Below are positions 10,061-19,130 of a stretch of DNA of 20,619 bases, one piece after another. How positions within the stretch are numbered: position 1 is the first letter of the stretch; each line of letters opens with the position of its first letter. A model generated the notes under the pieces. It did not search any database. It had not been told where the DNA came from and saw only the letters and a list, made by a program, of their open reading frames with translations. Where the stretch lies: the NCBI GenBank assembly GCA_004151065.3, contig NWUY0300018473.1:22179-42797 (forward strand), written 5' to 3'. The translations under genes and the position numbers were made by a program. The DNA comes from Larix sibirica. Its lineage: Eukaryota > Streptophyta > Pinopsida > Pinales > Pinaceae.

Positions 10061-11062
10061 GTGATATCCAACTTGTACATGGAACACTTTGAAAAGTAGT
10101 CGCTCGACTCATTTCCTCTGAAGACCGAAGAATGGATAAGATTCGTAGAAAACACCAACTTTTTATGGCATCATGGATAGGATAAATTGAAAGAATTTTT
10201 GGGTCATTTGGATAACCAACATGAAATCATTAAGTTCACTATGGAGATGGAGTAGAACAACTACATACCTTTCCTAGATTTCCTCATCAATAGAAAAGAC
10301 GATGGTACCCTATCACACCAAATTTACAGAAAACCCACCCATACCGACCGTTACTTACATGCCAACTCTCATCATTTTCCCTCCCAAAAAGAAGGAGTTC
10401 TGAACACCCTAGTGACTAGGGATCTCAGAATCTCAGACAAAGAACATTTAAAGCAAGAATTGAATCATCTAGCCATTACTTCTTTAAAGAATTGATATAA
10501 GTCCAACATTTTCAACAAGATTATAATGAAGGCGAGAAGAACCAAGACTAGAAATAAGAATGAAACCCAGGGAAAAATAATATTTCTTCCTTGTATCAAG
10601 GGTACATCGGAAAAACTAGCCAGAATATTTAAGAGAGGAAACATCAATGTAGCATTCTGACCCATAAAAACTATCAGAAATATAGTAGACTCATCCAAAG
10701 ACCTTATCAATCCGAAAATGTATAAAGGAGTTTACTCAATACCATTTTCCTGTGGTAAATTCTACATAGGAGAGACAAGAAGGTTAATAGTAGTCAAACT
10801 TAAAGAACACGGTGTGGACTTGAAATGGAATGGAACCCAAAAATCTGCATTAGTAGAACATTCCTATGAAACCAAACACTGCGTTTGTTTAGAAGATGCC
10901 ATATTCATTGAAAAAATTGATCATTATGGAAAAATATTAATGAGAGAAGTCCTAGAAATTGTATTAAACCCTAATAATCTCAATAGGGATTAAGGATGGA
11001 GGTTAAGTAAAAATTGGAAACCATTAAATCAATTAATTAGAGAGCAACAACATAGAAGCTGA
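10061..11062 (+). pseudogene. Penelope-like element, 3' half of ORF (copy 2)
   Basis: One frame runs from about 10061 to the TGA at 11060-11062 with six internal stops and no frameshift. It starts inside the RT at LVISNLYMEHFEK. The catalytic FVDD has become FVEN (10142-10153). IPFLDFL and HQIYRKPTHTDRYLHANSHH follow. The linker precedes a GIY-YIG endonuclease with GVYSIPFSCG (from 10727), FYIGET (tac at 10763) and an EHSYETKHCVCLEDA segment. The C-terminus reads NPNNLNRD, a stop, then GWRLSKNWKP. It matches copy 1 block for block but clearly diverges from it. The 5' half (N-terminal domain and RT motifs up to GVAMG) is missing, as expected from incomplete reverse transcription or truncation. 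It is dead because of the stops and the lost catalytic aspartates. Confidence 0.92.
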
Positions 11063-11071
11063 CCTTCCTCA

Positions 11072-11156
11072 TAACATGGCATCTTCATTTTTCACTCATT
11101 AGTTTGTTGTCTAACATGGCATCTTCATTATTAATATAAACCCATTAGCGTGCTAT
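11072..11156 (+). repeat. Tandem pair of ~40-bp units downstream of copy 2
   Basis: The string taacatggcatcttcatt occurs at 11072 and 11112, followed in each case by a related segment containing cattag and gtgct or gttgt. It lies in the presumed 3' untranslated part of the Penelope-like element. Confidence 0.75.
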
Positions 11157-11710
11157 CTTATGTGACACTTTTTTGACAAAGAGAGATATTGAAGATGATC
11201 TGAGGAAGGATCGAATCGTGTAGAGCATTCTAACTTCATAATGCATATATTCTAGCCTATCCTAATATCCACCTTTGTCTTGATATCTTTCCCATCAATT
11301 CAAACTTGCATTAAAAATAAATTTGGATATACATGCCGAATAATGAAAACAAGAAATTCCCCTACCTATAGAAGCAAGGAGATGGATCATAGCCACCATG
11401 GTTACAACTAAAGAGTATATTTATCTTCTTGAAAAATAGTGATCCTAGTTAAAAATTGGATAGCCAAATATGATAAGTAACAACCTTTGTTGGGTAGAAT
11501 GGGTCATTTTCTTATTGTAAAGTTAATTGTGTGATGATTCCAATTCAATAAGATGGCACTCCTTCATCATGATGATAAACATAGTGATGAACTCACTTGG
11601 TGACTTTACCTCAAGTCCCAACAAAGTAAATTATGTTTTCAAACCAAACTTACTTAAGTGAAGGTTTGCATTCAAACAAACATTTCTCATGCTCTATATT
11701 TTTTTTGTAT
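11157..11710. other. Penelope 3' flank and unrecognised spacer
   Basis: The first ~70 bases contain gatctgaggaaggatcgaat (11197-11216), similar to a motif common at the 3' ends of animal Penelope-like and LINE elements. The remainder holds no gene, array or RNA that I can identify. Confidence 0.4.
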
Positions 11711-11809
11711 CTAGGGGAATAAAAAACTAGGATGGGGTTGGTACTCGTGTTACATGGGGTCCATGGGTTCAATCCTATCCACTACCACTATACCCCTAGG
11801 TGCAACCAC
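11711..11809 (+). repeat. Inverted repeat arm 1 (CTAGGGG-bounded)
   Basis: This ~90-bp unit starts CTAGGGGAAT and ends CCCCTAGGTGCAACCAC. Its reverse complement recurs at 13631-13721 with shared blocks such as actaccactatacccctagg and catggggtcca. The unit's own ends are complementary. It contains gggttcaatcctatcc, which resembles a pol III B box, so a SINE or the terminal part of an LTR are both possible origins. An ambiguous base (n) sits at 11810, right at its edge. Confidence 0.75.
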
Positions 11810-11815
11810 NAGCCA

Positions 11816-12196
11816 TGTTAAATATTACCAGGTCATCAGGAGAAAGAAGGGGTTCCATTCTTTTGATGTATTGTATTGTTCCATAGTTGAGCAACAACAC
11901 GGGAGTATTATTTCCTTTGTATTTTCAATTTAACAAAAAGAGCAAGGCATAGTCCTCATTTGTGGCTAGATTTTTCTCCATAGCGGTTTTCCCAAGTTAT
12001 ATCTTTTGTTATTTTGTGGATTGTGTACTTATTTGTTCTATTTAATCTTGTTTCAATTCCAGTTATTTGGCATTCAATAAAAATAAGCTAATAAACTAAG
12101 AACTAAGTTGTAAGGTCTGTTGTGATGAACTTTTCCAATGGAATATCCATGGCACTTTATGGATCACTGAGATGAAGTAAAGGGCCACTAATATAA
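11816..12196 (+). mobile_element. LTR-like repeat, copy 2 (shorter form)
   Basis: Direct repeat of 7919-8350 in the same orientation, starting TGTTAAATAT and ending near ccactaatata. It lacks about 80 central bases found in copy 1 and has many substitutions and small indels. The divergence suggests either an old element or independent insertions. Confidence 0.55.
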
Positions 12197-12317
12197 TCTT
12201 TAAAACCTTGATTTCATTGAAAATATGATTAAAAGTACAAAAAATCCCCTTCCTCTAAGGGTCAAAACTCCTTACAATACTAACATGGATTTCTCTTGGA
12301 TAGGAGCACTCGTCCAC

Positions 12318-12840
12318 CTAACTTTTCACCAAGAATAGTGCTTTGTTCCTTACAATAATGAGAGAGATCTCAAGCCCATGAATAAAATACTGATTAAAGA
12401 GAATATGCATTTGGAATGTCAATGTCAAAGGAAACCATGAAAAAACTACAATAGGAATAAACAAGAGAATACCCATGCCTACATCATATAATCTAGCCAT
12501 TGCAAAAACATACTTCCATAAGCCCAAAATTTTTACCATGGATTTCCATGTTATTGCAAGGCATAAAATAACCCAAGAAGTTGGGACAAATGCCAAAATA
12601 CTAGAAAAAGGTCTTTCACTATCAACAATGAGATAACAAATTTGAGTGCAAGCCTCATCCCTAGTGCTATAAATGTAGTGCCTTGAATAAATTGCACTAT
12701 TAACTGCAAATTCACCAATACCTTTTTGTTAAATATGAATACAATGAAAATAAAAAGGATAGCAAAGTCATAAGCAGTAGTTCACGATCGAAATTGAGTC
12801 AATCCATATAGTACAACTTCGGTAGCATTCCAACAAATTG
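12318..12840 (-). pseudogene. Callose synthase C-terminal fragment
   Basis: The minus-strand frame from 12596 to the stop at 12318 reads AFVPTSWVILCLAITWKS, then ILGLWKYVFAMARLYDVGMG, PIVVFSWFPL, FQMHILFNQ and GLEISLI. This is the last transmembrane region of plant glucan synthase-like (callose synthase) proteins, with LAITWK and LGLW closest to the GSL8/GSL10 group from memory. Upstream to about 12840, after one small frameshift and with one stop, it reads EVVLYGLTQF, then a hydrophobic stretch and LQLIVQFIQG, matching the preceding membrane helices. The stop lies about where the family ends. Family knowledge: these large plasma-membrane enzymes (about 1,900 residues) make beta-1,3-glucan. 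Only about 170 residues remain, without the catalytic domain, so it is a non-functional gene fragment. Confidence 0.87.
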
Positions 12841-13345
12841 ATATAGATCGAGACTTTCATCTTCAAAACATGATCTAGAAAAACTGTTGAATGGGGCTAA
12901 TATCCCATGGATCTATGTGGGCCCCCTGAAATAAGGCCAAAGAACATGAATGAAATGCTCAAGTATTGTCCTTTTTCCCCAAATATCAACAATAATTACA
13001 TATCCCAACATCGAAATAACCCAGGTATCAATAACTACTTCCATAATTCCTTAGGATAAACCAAATTTGTAGTAGATAACCTCAAGAAAATCAATATTAG
13101 AAGGCATTGAAAATTGCATGAGAAGAGTGGATTTGCGGAATTTGGGAGTGCCAAATTAAGTTGGAAAAATAGAACCCCAAACGTGAGGATAGGTAAGCAA
13201 ATGAAGAGAGTGGAACCCAAATCTAAGGATGGATTGGAAATTCTCTAATACCAATGATGTGAGAATATCCTATGGCATGAACAAAGTTCTACACCAAGGA
13301 ATGGGAAAACAATTCTTTGACTAGATTTCATTACGAGAGAACAAG
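12841..13345. other. Flank of callose synthase fragment
   Basis: Several hydrophobic open frames exist on the minus strand (for example 13035-13220), but I cannot match them to callose synthase or to another family. It could be intron sequence of the captured gene or unrelated DNA. Confidence 0.35.
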
Positions 13346-13349
13346 CCCA

Positions 13350-13440
13350 AAGGGGTTGGATCCATTGGTGAAGAGCAAGGAGTTTTTCATCGGTGTGCAA
13401 GGTTCAATTCCAATGAGGGCCTAACCTAAAGCCATGGGGT
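13350..13440 (+). mobile_element. tRNA-derived SINE head
   Basis: An A-box-like TGGATCCATTGG (13357-13368) is followed after 32 bases by GGTTCAATTCC (13401-13411), which fits the pol III B box GGTTCGANTCC with one change. The spacing and the surrounding tggtgaagagc are typical of plant tRNA-derived SINEs. The 3' end and any tail are not clear. Confidence 0.6.
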
Positions 13441-13630
13441 CACCTTGAGTTAGTGATCTAATGTATGGTTGCACACAGAGATATTAAGCCCACTCCCATG
13501 TCCTTCAAATTTAAGCTTGCATAGGTGTAGCTCGAATGGCGATTTGCTTGAAAATGAGATGATATGTTGTAATAGAGGTCAACGAGCTCAAATCACCCTG
13601 AATTACTCATGCCCCATGCTTGTGGGTTGT

Positions 13631-13721
13631 GTGGGTGCACCTAGGGGTATAGTGGTAGTGGACGAGATTGGACCCCATGTCACGCGAGTACCATCCCCAT
13701 CCCAGTTGTCGATTCCCCTAG
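13631..13721 (-). repeat. Inverted repeat arm 2 (CTAGGGG-bounded)
   Basis: Reverse complement of 11711-11809. The core, 13641-13721, begins CTAGGGG and ends CCCCTAG, a seven-base complementary pair. The arms lie about 1.8 kb apart and enclose the shorter LTR-like copy, the callose synthase fragment and the SINE head. Confidence 0.75.
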
Positions 13722-13736
13722 AGAGAGAGAGAGAGA
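13721..13736. repeat. (GA)8 microsatellite
   Basis: Eight uninterrupted GA units directly abut the right end of inverted repeat arm 2. Confidence 0.95.
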
Positions 13737-14140
13737 ACAATTTTGTATAGATTTACATACGGAAAACTACCTCAACAAACTAGGAGCCAATATTCTAAAT
13801 TATATCAACTAAGTATAATAATAGAGCTAGTTGTTAGGGATAATATCCCAACTAATCCATAAGAATAAAATACCTCTTAACTACTCCATGAGGATAGGAA
13901 ACTAAAGGATACACCAAACAATAGCCACAATAATAAACACACCATAAAAATAACAATATCTCATGTGAGACAAACCATAGGTAGGGAGAACATATCACTC
14001 AAATTCCCTATCAGCTCTGGTTCAGATTTGAGCTGAGGGTGAAATTCATATAGTCGCCATAACATGTGACTCATGAACCCCTGAATTTCCCTATTGTTTA
14101 TATTTTGGTAGCTTTCCCCACACTACTTATTGATATGGAT
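13737..14140 (-). other. Possible LTR remnant, no gene
   Basis: On the minus strand, gaggtagttttccgtatgta followed by aatct (around 13745-13775) resembles the R-U5 region of copia LTRs. It runs into the GA microsatellite and inverted repeat arm 2, so these may all be one LTR-derived unit. No gene is seen. Confidence 0.3.
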
Positions 14141-14462
14141 ATGAAGAGTTGAAAGAGGAAGGGGGTTGAACCCATGACCTTGACTACTTGTTCTAAGTTT
14201 TATGTTGGTGTAAATGGTTCATAGTGCAATAAATTATTATTATTGTGATAAATTTACAAGATGAAGAGTAAAGGGATTTGAACTCATCTTGGGCACCAGG
14301 TCTAATCCACATGACCCTCTTAAAAAGTTTACAAGTGTTGTGTGTTAGTTTATTTGAAAAAAAATGAAGAACTGAAAGAGGGAGGGCTTGAACCCATGAC
14401 CTCCCCTCCCCCTCCTCCATGTTTTCATTCCAAATGTAACCACCAAAATTACCACTAAGCAA
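14141..14462 (-). mobile_element. Cluster of three SINE-like units
   Basis: Related units begin (plus coordinates) at 14141, 14261 and 14364, each with atgaaga, a purine-rich stretch and ttgaac(c/t)cat. On the minus strand these give B-box-like GGTTCAACCCC, AGTTCAAATCC and GGTTCAAGCCC. The rightmost unit also has a good A box, TTGCTTAGTGGT (14451-14462), about 55 bases before its B box, with ggtcatgggttcaagccc between. The other two lack a clear A box and look truncated. Confidence 0.65.
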
Positions 14463-14699
14463 AAGCCTCCTTTCTCCTTCCTAAATCCACCACAGTGGCT
14501 TCCATTTCCATCCTTGCCACCAAGGTTGCCCCTTTCTCGCAAGTTCGTTGACCTTTCACCCCCATGGTTGTGGATCCTCTTCATTTCCCACTGACTCTAC
14601 CAATATTTATTGTTATCCATGGAAACCTCTACCTCCCCTTCATCATGTATTGGAACAACAATACTTGCTAGTTCATCACACCTCTGGATCTTCCAAAGG
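14463..14699. other. Spacer, no gene seen
   Basis: Pyrimidine-rich DNA without coding or repeat signal that I can name. Confidence 0.4.
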
Positions 14700-15148
14700 A
14701 AAATAGTGGACAATTGATAATTGACTAGCTAAAGAGTTGACTGGGTGGTCGACTAGTTGTTTGCCTGATTGTCCAACTGGGTTCTCAACTAGTTGGATTG
14801 ACTGACCAATAGAGGATTCAACTAAATGACTGAATGGTTAGGAAATTAGAACAAAACAATTTATTATCTTAGAAATGTGGCAGAAATCAAGGAATTCATT
14901 ATGTGTTATGACCCAAGTATGTGGACACATTCTTCCTCACTTCAAGGGAGATGATTACATCTTGGACCTATAAATACAATGTGATATAAGATGGTGATAT
15001 TGTAAATTGTGTATATGTGTTTCGATGTATTGTTGATTGTGATATGTTGTGCTTAAGTGTTGAATCAATGTTTATCGACAACACTTCTTCTTGAAATAAT
15101 TAGCTCTATGATATTTCTAATTCGATGGATTATCCAACATGCAGTGTT
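14700..15148 (+). mobile_element. Probable copia 5' LTR / promoter region
   Basis: It lies directly upstream of copia gag in the same orientation. It contains a run of gttgact/gactagttg motifs (about 14725-14805) and a TATA box at 14969-14976. It is followed near 15149-15167 by ttggattgactcagagcc, a degraded form of the usual copia primer-binding region (tggtatcagagc, complementary to initiator methionine tRNA). The left boundary is not defined and no matching 3' LTR is in the window. Confidence 0.5.
14969..14976 (+). promoter_or_regulatory. TATA box of the copia LTR
   Basis: TATAAATA inside ccTATAAATAcaa, about 180 bases before the putative primer-binding region. This position suits the pol II promoter of an LTR. 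Activity is unknown. Confidence 0.5.
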
Positions 15149-15289
15149 GTTGGATTGACTCAGAGCCTGTTATTTACAATTTATTTAAGGTGTTGATTGG
15201 ACACTCTTTATTAAGTTGGATCTATTTGTGACTAACTCTGAGAGTTGACTTACAAAATGTATTAGGGTTTAGATTAATAGATCAATGTT

Positions 15290-17005
15290 ATGACTTCCAA
15301 GAAATAACCAATGATCTTAAATGGTCACAACTATGCAATATGGGCACAAGACATGGAGACCTTGCTAAAAACTAGGCCCTCTAGTAAAGTTACCAAGATC
15401 GCAATCCCAAATCTGACATCTGATCAACAAAATTTCATCCTCAACAAGAAAAAGGATGAGGTTGTAGGAGTGATTACCACATATATTTAGAGGGAGAATA
15501 TCTTTCATACAAGCAGGATTGGTTGTCCTCATTAGGTATGGAAGAAACTGAAGAATCTATTTGATAAAATCAAGTAATGTTAGGTTCTTCAGATTGAGAT
15601 GGAATTGATATATTTGGATCCTCTCTCCTTTGAAAGGATTGAGGACTATTTGGCTCATTTCAAGAAGTTACATTTGAAATTGGCTAAATGTGGCAAGGAC
15701 TTTGTGAAGAAAGATGGTCATCTCATTGAACTAACCCTCATGAATCTGAAGAAACCCTATAATATATTATGTTTGATATTTTGTGCTAGTTGGACATCCA
15801 AAAAAAAGGACTATAAAAACTATACTTTTGAATCTTTTCATGATTGTTGATTAGGGAACAAGAGAAATTGTTTGATGAAGGTAAATTGACCATCAAACAA
15901 CAAGCCCGTCTATTGAAGGGAAAAGCTCGACAAAAATATAGAGAAAGGGGTCAACAATGTCACTTGGAGATAATTTGGGATAGCATCGACCAAAATGAGA
16001 AGAATCAATGTGATGAGATTAATAACAAATACCTATCATTATTACAGGAAATGAAGACATTTGGATAATGATTTCCCAAAGAAGACCAACTATCTAGAAG
16101 AAAATGTCAAGAAATTTGAAGTAAATGTGTCAATTGGATGATCAATCAATATTCAACATTGACTTCAAAATGGTATGGAAAACAATTATACATTTTTTTT
16201 TAGTGCATCTCAGGCCCTACATGTGAAACTGCTCAGAGTGAGTGGATAGTTGACTCTAGTTGTACTCATTATATGGCTAAAGATGCTTCTCTCTTTTTTT
16301 CCTTAAGTGAAGCTACCAAAAATATTTTTTTTGTTGCATATGATTTTGCACTTACTATTGTTGGTTGTGGTAACATTGAATATCAAAATGATGTGATTAC
16401 CAATGTGTATCATGTACCCAACTTGATTGTAAACTTATTGTCTATACTCCAACTTACGTAGAAAAAAAATTGATTTTTGGATAGATTGGTTTTTGTGAAG
16501 GATGTGAACAATTGAATAATTGTTGTTGAAGGGTTCCTTAATCCCAAATACAGATTGTATAAGTTTCATGATGTTCCCAAGAGAGATACAAGACCAAATA
16601 TACTCATAGCTCATACTGATGACCACATCAAAGTTTGGCATGAACAACTCAAACATTTGAATTTCCAAAGCTTGAAACTAATGGCCATGAAACATGACAT
16701 TGTTGCTAGACTACCTAAAATTATTCCCCTCGTTGGAGTATGCTTGGAAAGCATCACCAAGCTCCCTTTGAAATAGGAAATGCATGGAGAGTAAAGACCC
16801 ATTTGGATTTTTACACAATGATATATGTTACATGAACAAACCATCACTAGAAGGTGGGAGTTATATTTTAACCTTCATTGATGATTTTTTCAAGTACACT
16901 TGGGTTATTTCTTGAAGAATAAGAATCATGTCTTTGAAAAGTTCAAGGAAATTAGGGAATTGAATGAAAAGCAATGTGGTTATTAAATTGTTGAATTCCT
17001 CTTAC
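15290..17005 (+). pseudogene. Ty1/copia gag-protease-integrase fragment
   Basis: ATG at 15290 starts a gag reading with MILNGHNYAIWAQDMETLLK, typical of copia gag, interrupted by stops. It continues through RIEDYLAHFKKLHLKL (15633 on) and, after a one-base shift near 15843, through LIREQEKLFDEGKL. No CCHC knuckle is recognisable. Protease follows as SEWIVDSSCTHYMAKDASLF (from about 16237), where the catalytic DSG is DSS, then NVYHVPNLIVNLLSI. The gag-pre-integrase segment WHEQLKHLNFQSLKLM starts near 16636, and the second cysteine of the zinc site is lost. After another shift, GKHHQAPFEIGNAWRVK and YILTFIDDFFKYTWV give the start of integrase. Homology stops near 17005. RT and RNase H are absent. 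Several stops and frameshifts make it inert. Confidence 0.9.
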
Positions 17006-17444
17006 TGTTTGATGAGTAGTGATCCTTTCAAGATTATGAGAGAAGTAAGATCGAGATGATCCCTAATGTGGAGTTGTAACTAGATAACTGACTAATTTGC
17101 CTGGTTCAAATTGTAGTCAACCAATGATTACATAATCAACTACTATCTTTAGAATCCTTGCTCGATCCTATTGATTTCCAAATTTGGCATGGTTCTAAAG
17201 TGTCGAAACATAATGTCAATGGAAAACACTCTCAAACATGTCTACATCTCAACCATAGAGTCAGTCCAAAAGTCCTCACCACACCTATATTCAGTTTCAC
17301 CATATACATTATCATTTGTCTCTCATGCTTATTGTGGAAAGTTTCTTCATGTGCATCTCGTTGGTCAAATTACGCCAATTTTCATTGGTTAGGTGTCCTT
17401 CGATTTATTGACTTCTTTCATCACCAACATCCCCAGAATAAAAT
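17006..17444. other. Unrecognised region after copia truncation
   Basis: Plus-strand frames of 109 and 73 codons exist (17158-17487 and 17171-17392), but they overlap and carry no family motif. No copia reverse transcriptase can be found in any frame. Confidence 0.35.
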
Positions 17445-17470
17445 AGAGAGAAGCATCTTTAGCCATATAA
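17445..17470 (-). repeat. 26-bp inverted copy of copia protease sequence
   Basis: The reverse complement of 17445-17470 is identical to 16269-16294, the bases coding the YMAKDASL part of the copia protease. Identity fades sharply on both sides, although the next ~25 bases remain loosely similar. Confidence 0.85.
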
Positions 17471-18441
17471 GGAAAAAAATGATGTAGTCTAAATATTCTA
17501 CATTTTCAACATTTTCTAAGCATATTTTTCGTCTAATTTTGTTCATATTCCGATTTGAAATCTGTAAAAAATCTTAGAATCACATATATTAGCTATNGGA
17601 AATTGCATAATTTGGGTGCCATGGGGGTATTTGAGGGTGTTGAATCTATTTATGGATTCAAAAATACAATTTAAACACGTAGAAATTTGGATTTTACAAC
17701 AAAAAAAATTACTGAATTCGGACCAAAATCCACCATAAAATCGAAAAAGTAGAATAAATAAACTACTCCAAAAATATCCCTTCCTCTATTAAGCCATGCT
17801 CCTTAAAGTTTGCATTATATAAAAGGCTCTGAAATCAAAGTTTAAACTTTTATGAATGTGACAATGAGATTTTTCATATAGCCAAAGTCAAATTGGACAT
17901 GGTAATTTAACTATCCAAGTTTAGACAAATCACAATGTTCGACCCGGACATGAAGTCTCACCTTAGCCATATCCCGTTGAAGCAAGCATAACTTTTTAAA
18001 TTCATTACCAAAATGTGATTTGATGGACAATACGAAGAAAAAGGTCGATGAATTCAAGGCATTTTACAGAGTTTGAATTTGAAGAACGAGCAGGGTTACA
18101 ATTATACGTTTGAACATCATTACGGTTTAAAAGGGTGATTATATAGTTGTTCCTTCCTTCACATGGTCAAAGCAATAAACAATAGTCCTAATTTTTTATG
18201 ACTCATTTCAAGGGAACTTGATTGATAAGAATGACATTTAGCAGAAATGTAGATTCGGTAAGCATGGCACACAAGAAAGTGATTTAAATATAATTATCAC
18301 TTTCAATATATGACACGCCCAATACTTCAAACATAAGTCCAGATCAAATTAATGGTCGACAACCTTGTTATGTCCATGATATCTTGTGGTCGTTTTGGAC
18401 ATATTAATCTGTCGGTGCATATGCAATTTTTATTTTGCAAA
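17471..18441. other. AT-rich spacer, no gene seen
   Basis: No coding motif. It holds one ambiguous base (17597), a good TATA-like sequence at 17816-17826 and a seven-base hairpin (aaagtga...tcacttt, about 18276-18305). It may be LTR or intron DNA, but I cannot decide between them. Confidence 0.4.
17816..17826 (+). promoter_or_regulatory. TATA-box-like sequence
   Basis: TATATAAAAGG is close to the ideal plant TATA box. No gene starts within the next few hundred bases, so it may be an LTR promoter relic or chance in AT-rich DNA. Confidence 0.3.
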
Positions 18442-18899
18442 GTGAAACTATGCTTAAATGCTTAATTTTGTGCCTTGAAATTTGGAGCGGGGAATCCATT
18501 TGACATCTGTCCCACCTCAAATTTTGGAACTGGGTTGTACGCTACTACGGAGATCACGGGCATTGAATAAGGTTCTATGAGGTACTATGTCAAACGCCAC
18601 AACTAGCATAAAATTCAAGATAAATCAATTGGGATCGAAGCGGGCCTCGGTCTTAGCGTCTTTCTCTGTGGGTGAAACTATGCTTAAATGCTTAATTTTG
18701 TGCCTTGAAATTTGGAGCGGGGAATCCGTTTGACATCTATCCCACCTCAAACTCTGGAACTAGGTTGTACGCTGCTACGGAGACCTCGGGCAATTAATAA
18801 GGTTATGTCGAGGTATTGTGTCAAACACCACAGTTGGCATAAAATTTAGGATAAATCAGTTGGGATCGAAGCGGGCCTCAGTCTTAGCGTCTTTCTCCG
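18442..18899 (+). repeat. 230-bp tandem duplication
   Basis: The sequence from gtgaaactatgcttaaatgc at 18442 recurs at 18672, a period of 230 bases, with roughly 20-25 differences. The junction is exact: copy 1 ends ctttctctgtgg and copy 2 begins at once. The right part of each copy codes INQLGSKRAS..LASFSV, so the duplication includes the start of the subtilase-derived segment. Only copy 2 continues into the rest of it. Confidence 0.93.
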
Positions 18900-19127
18900 T
18901 GAGAGAGCCAAATCCGTTGACTCGTGGTATTGTGAAATCGGACGTGATTGCACCCGACATGAACATACTTGCAACCTGGTTTCCAAATTCAGATGTTACA
19001 TTAAAATCCGACTACGAACTAGCTTCTGGGCCGTCAATGGCCTCTCCTCATGCAGTAGGGGTTGCGGCTCTGGCGAAAGTTGTGCATCCTGATTAGAGCC
19101 CAACACTACCCTCATGACTAGTGCCTA
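18818..19127 (+). pseudogene. Subtilase (S8) fragment with active-site Ser
   Basis: The frame reads GIKFRINQLGSKRASVLASF, then PNPLTRGIVKSDVIAPDMNI, SDVTLKSDYELASGPSMASP and HAVGVAALAKVVHPD, ending at a TAG (19094-19096). After a frameshift, LMTSAYTL follows. This is the C-terminal part of a plant subtilisin-like protease around the catalytic serine (codon 19034-19036). The family motif is GTSMASPH; here Thr has become Pro, and ASFSSRGPNP has become ASFSVREPNP. Family knowledge: these are secreted serine proteases of about 750 residues using an Asp/His/Ser triad. The signal peptide, Asp and His regions are absent and only about 100 residues remain. It is a gene fragment, joined at about 19128-19131 to glutamate decarboxylase sequence in another frame. 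Confidence 0.93.
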
Positions 19128-19130
19128 TAC

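Noticed and set aside
13641-13721. tRNA-Asp-like sequence: seven-base end pairing, gtatagtggta, tgtcacgcg and a TCGATTCC near the 3' side
   Set aside because: The spacing between these blocks is too long for a tRNA fold, and the homologous copy at 11711 lacks several of them. It is a repeat, possibly tRNA-derived, not a tRNA gene.
17158-17487. Two overlapping plus-strand open frames (109 and 73 codons)
   Set aside because: No family motif and no support from neighbours. The minus strand here carries a copia-derived 26-mer.
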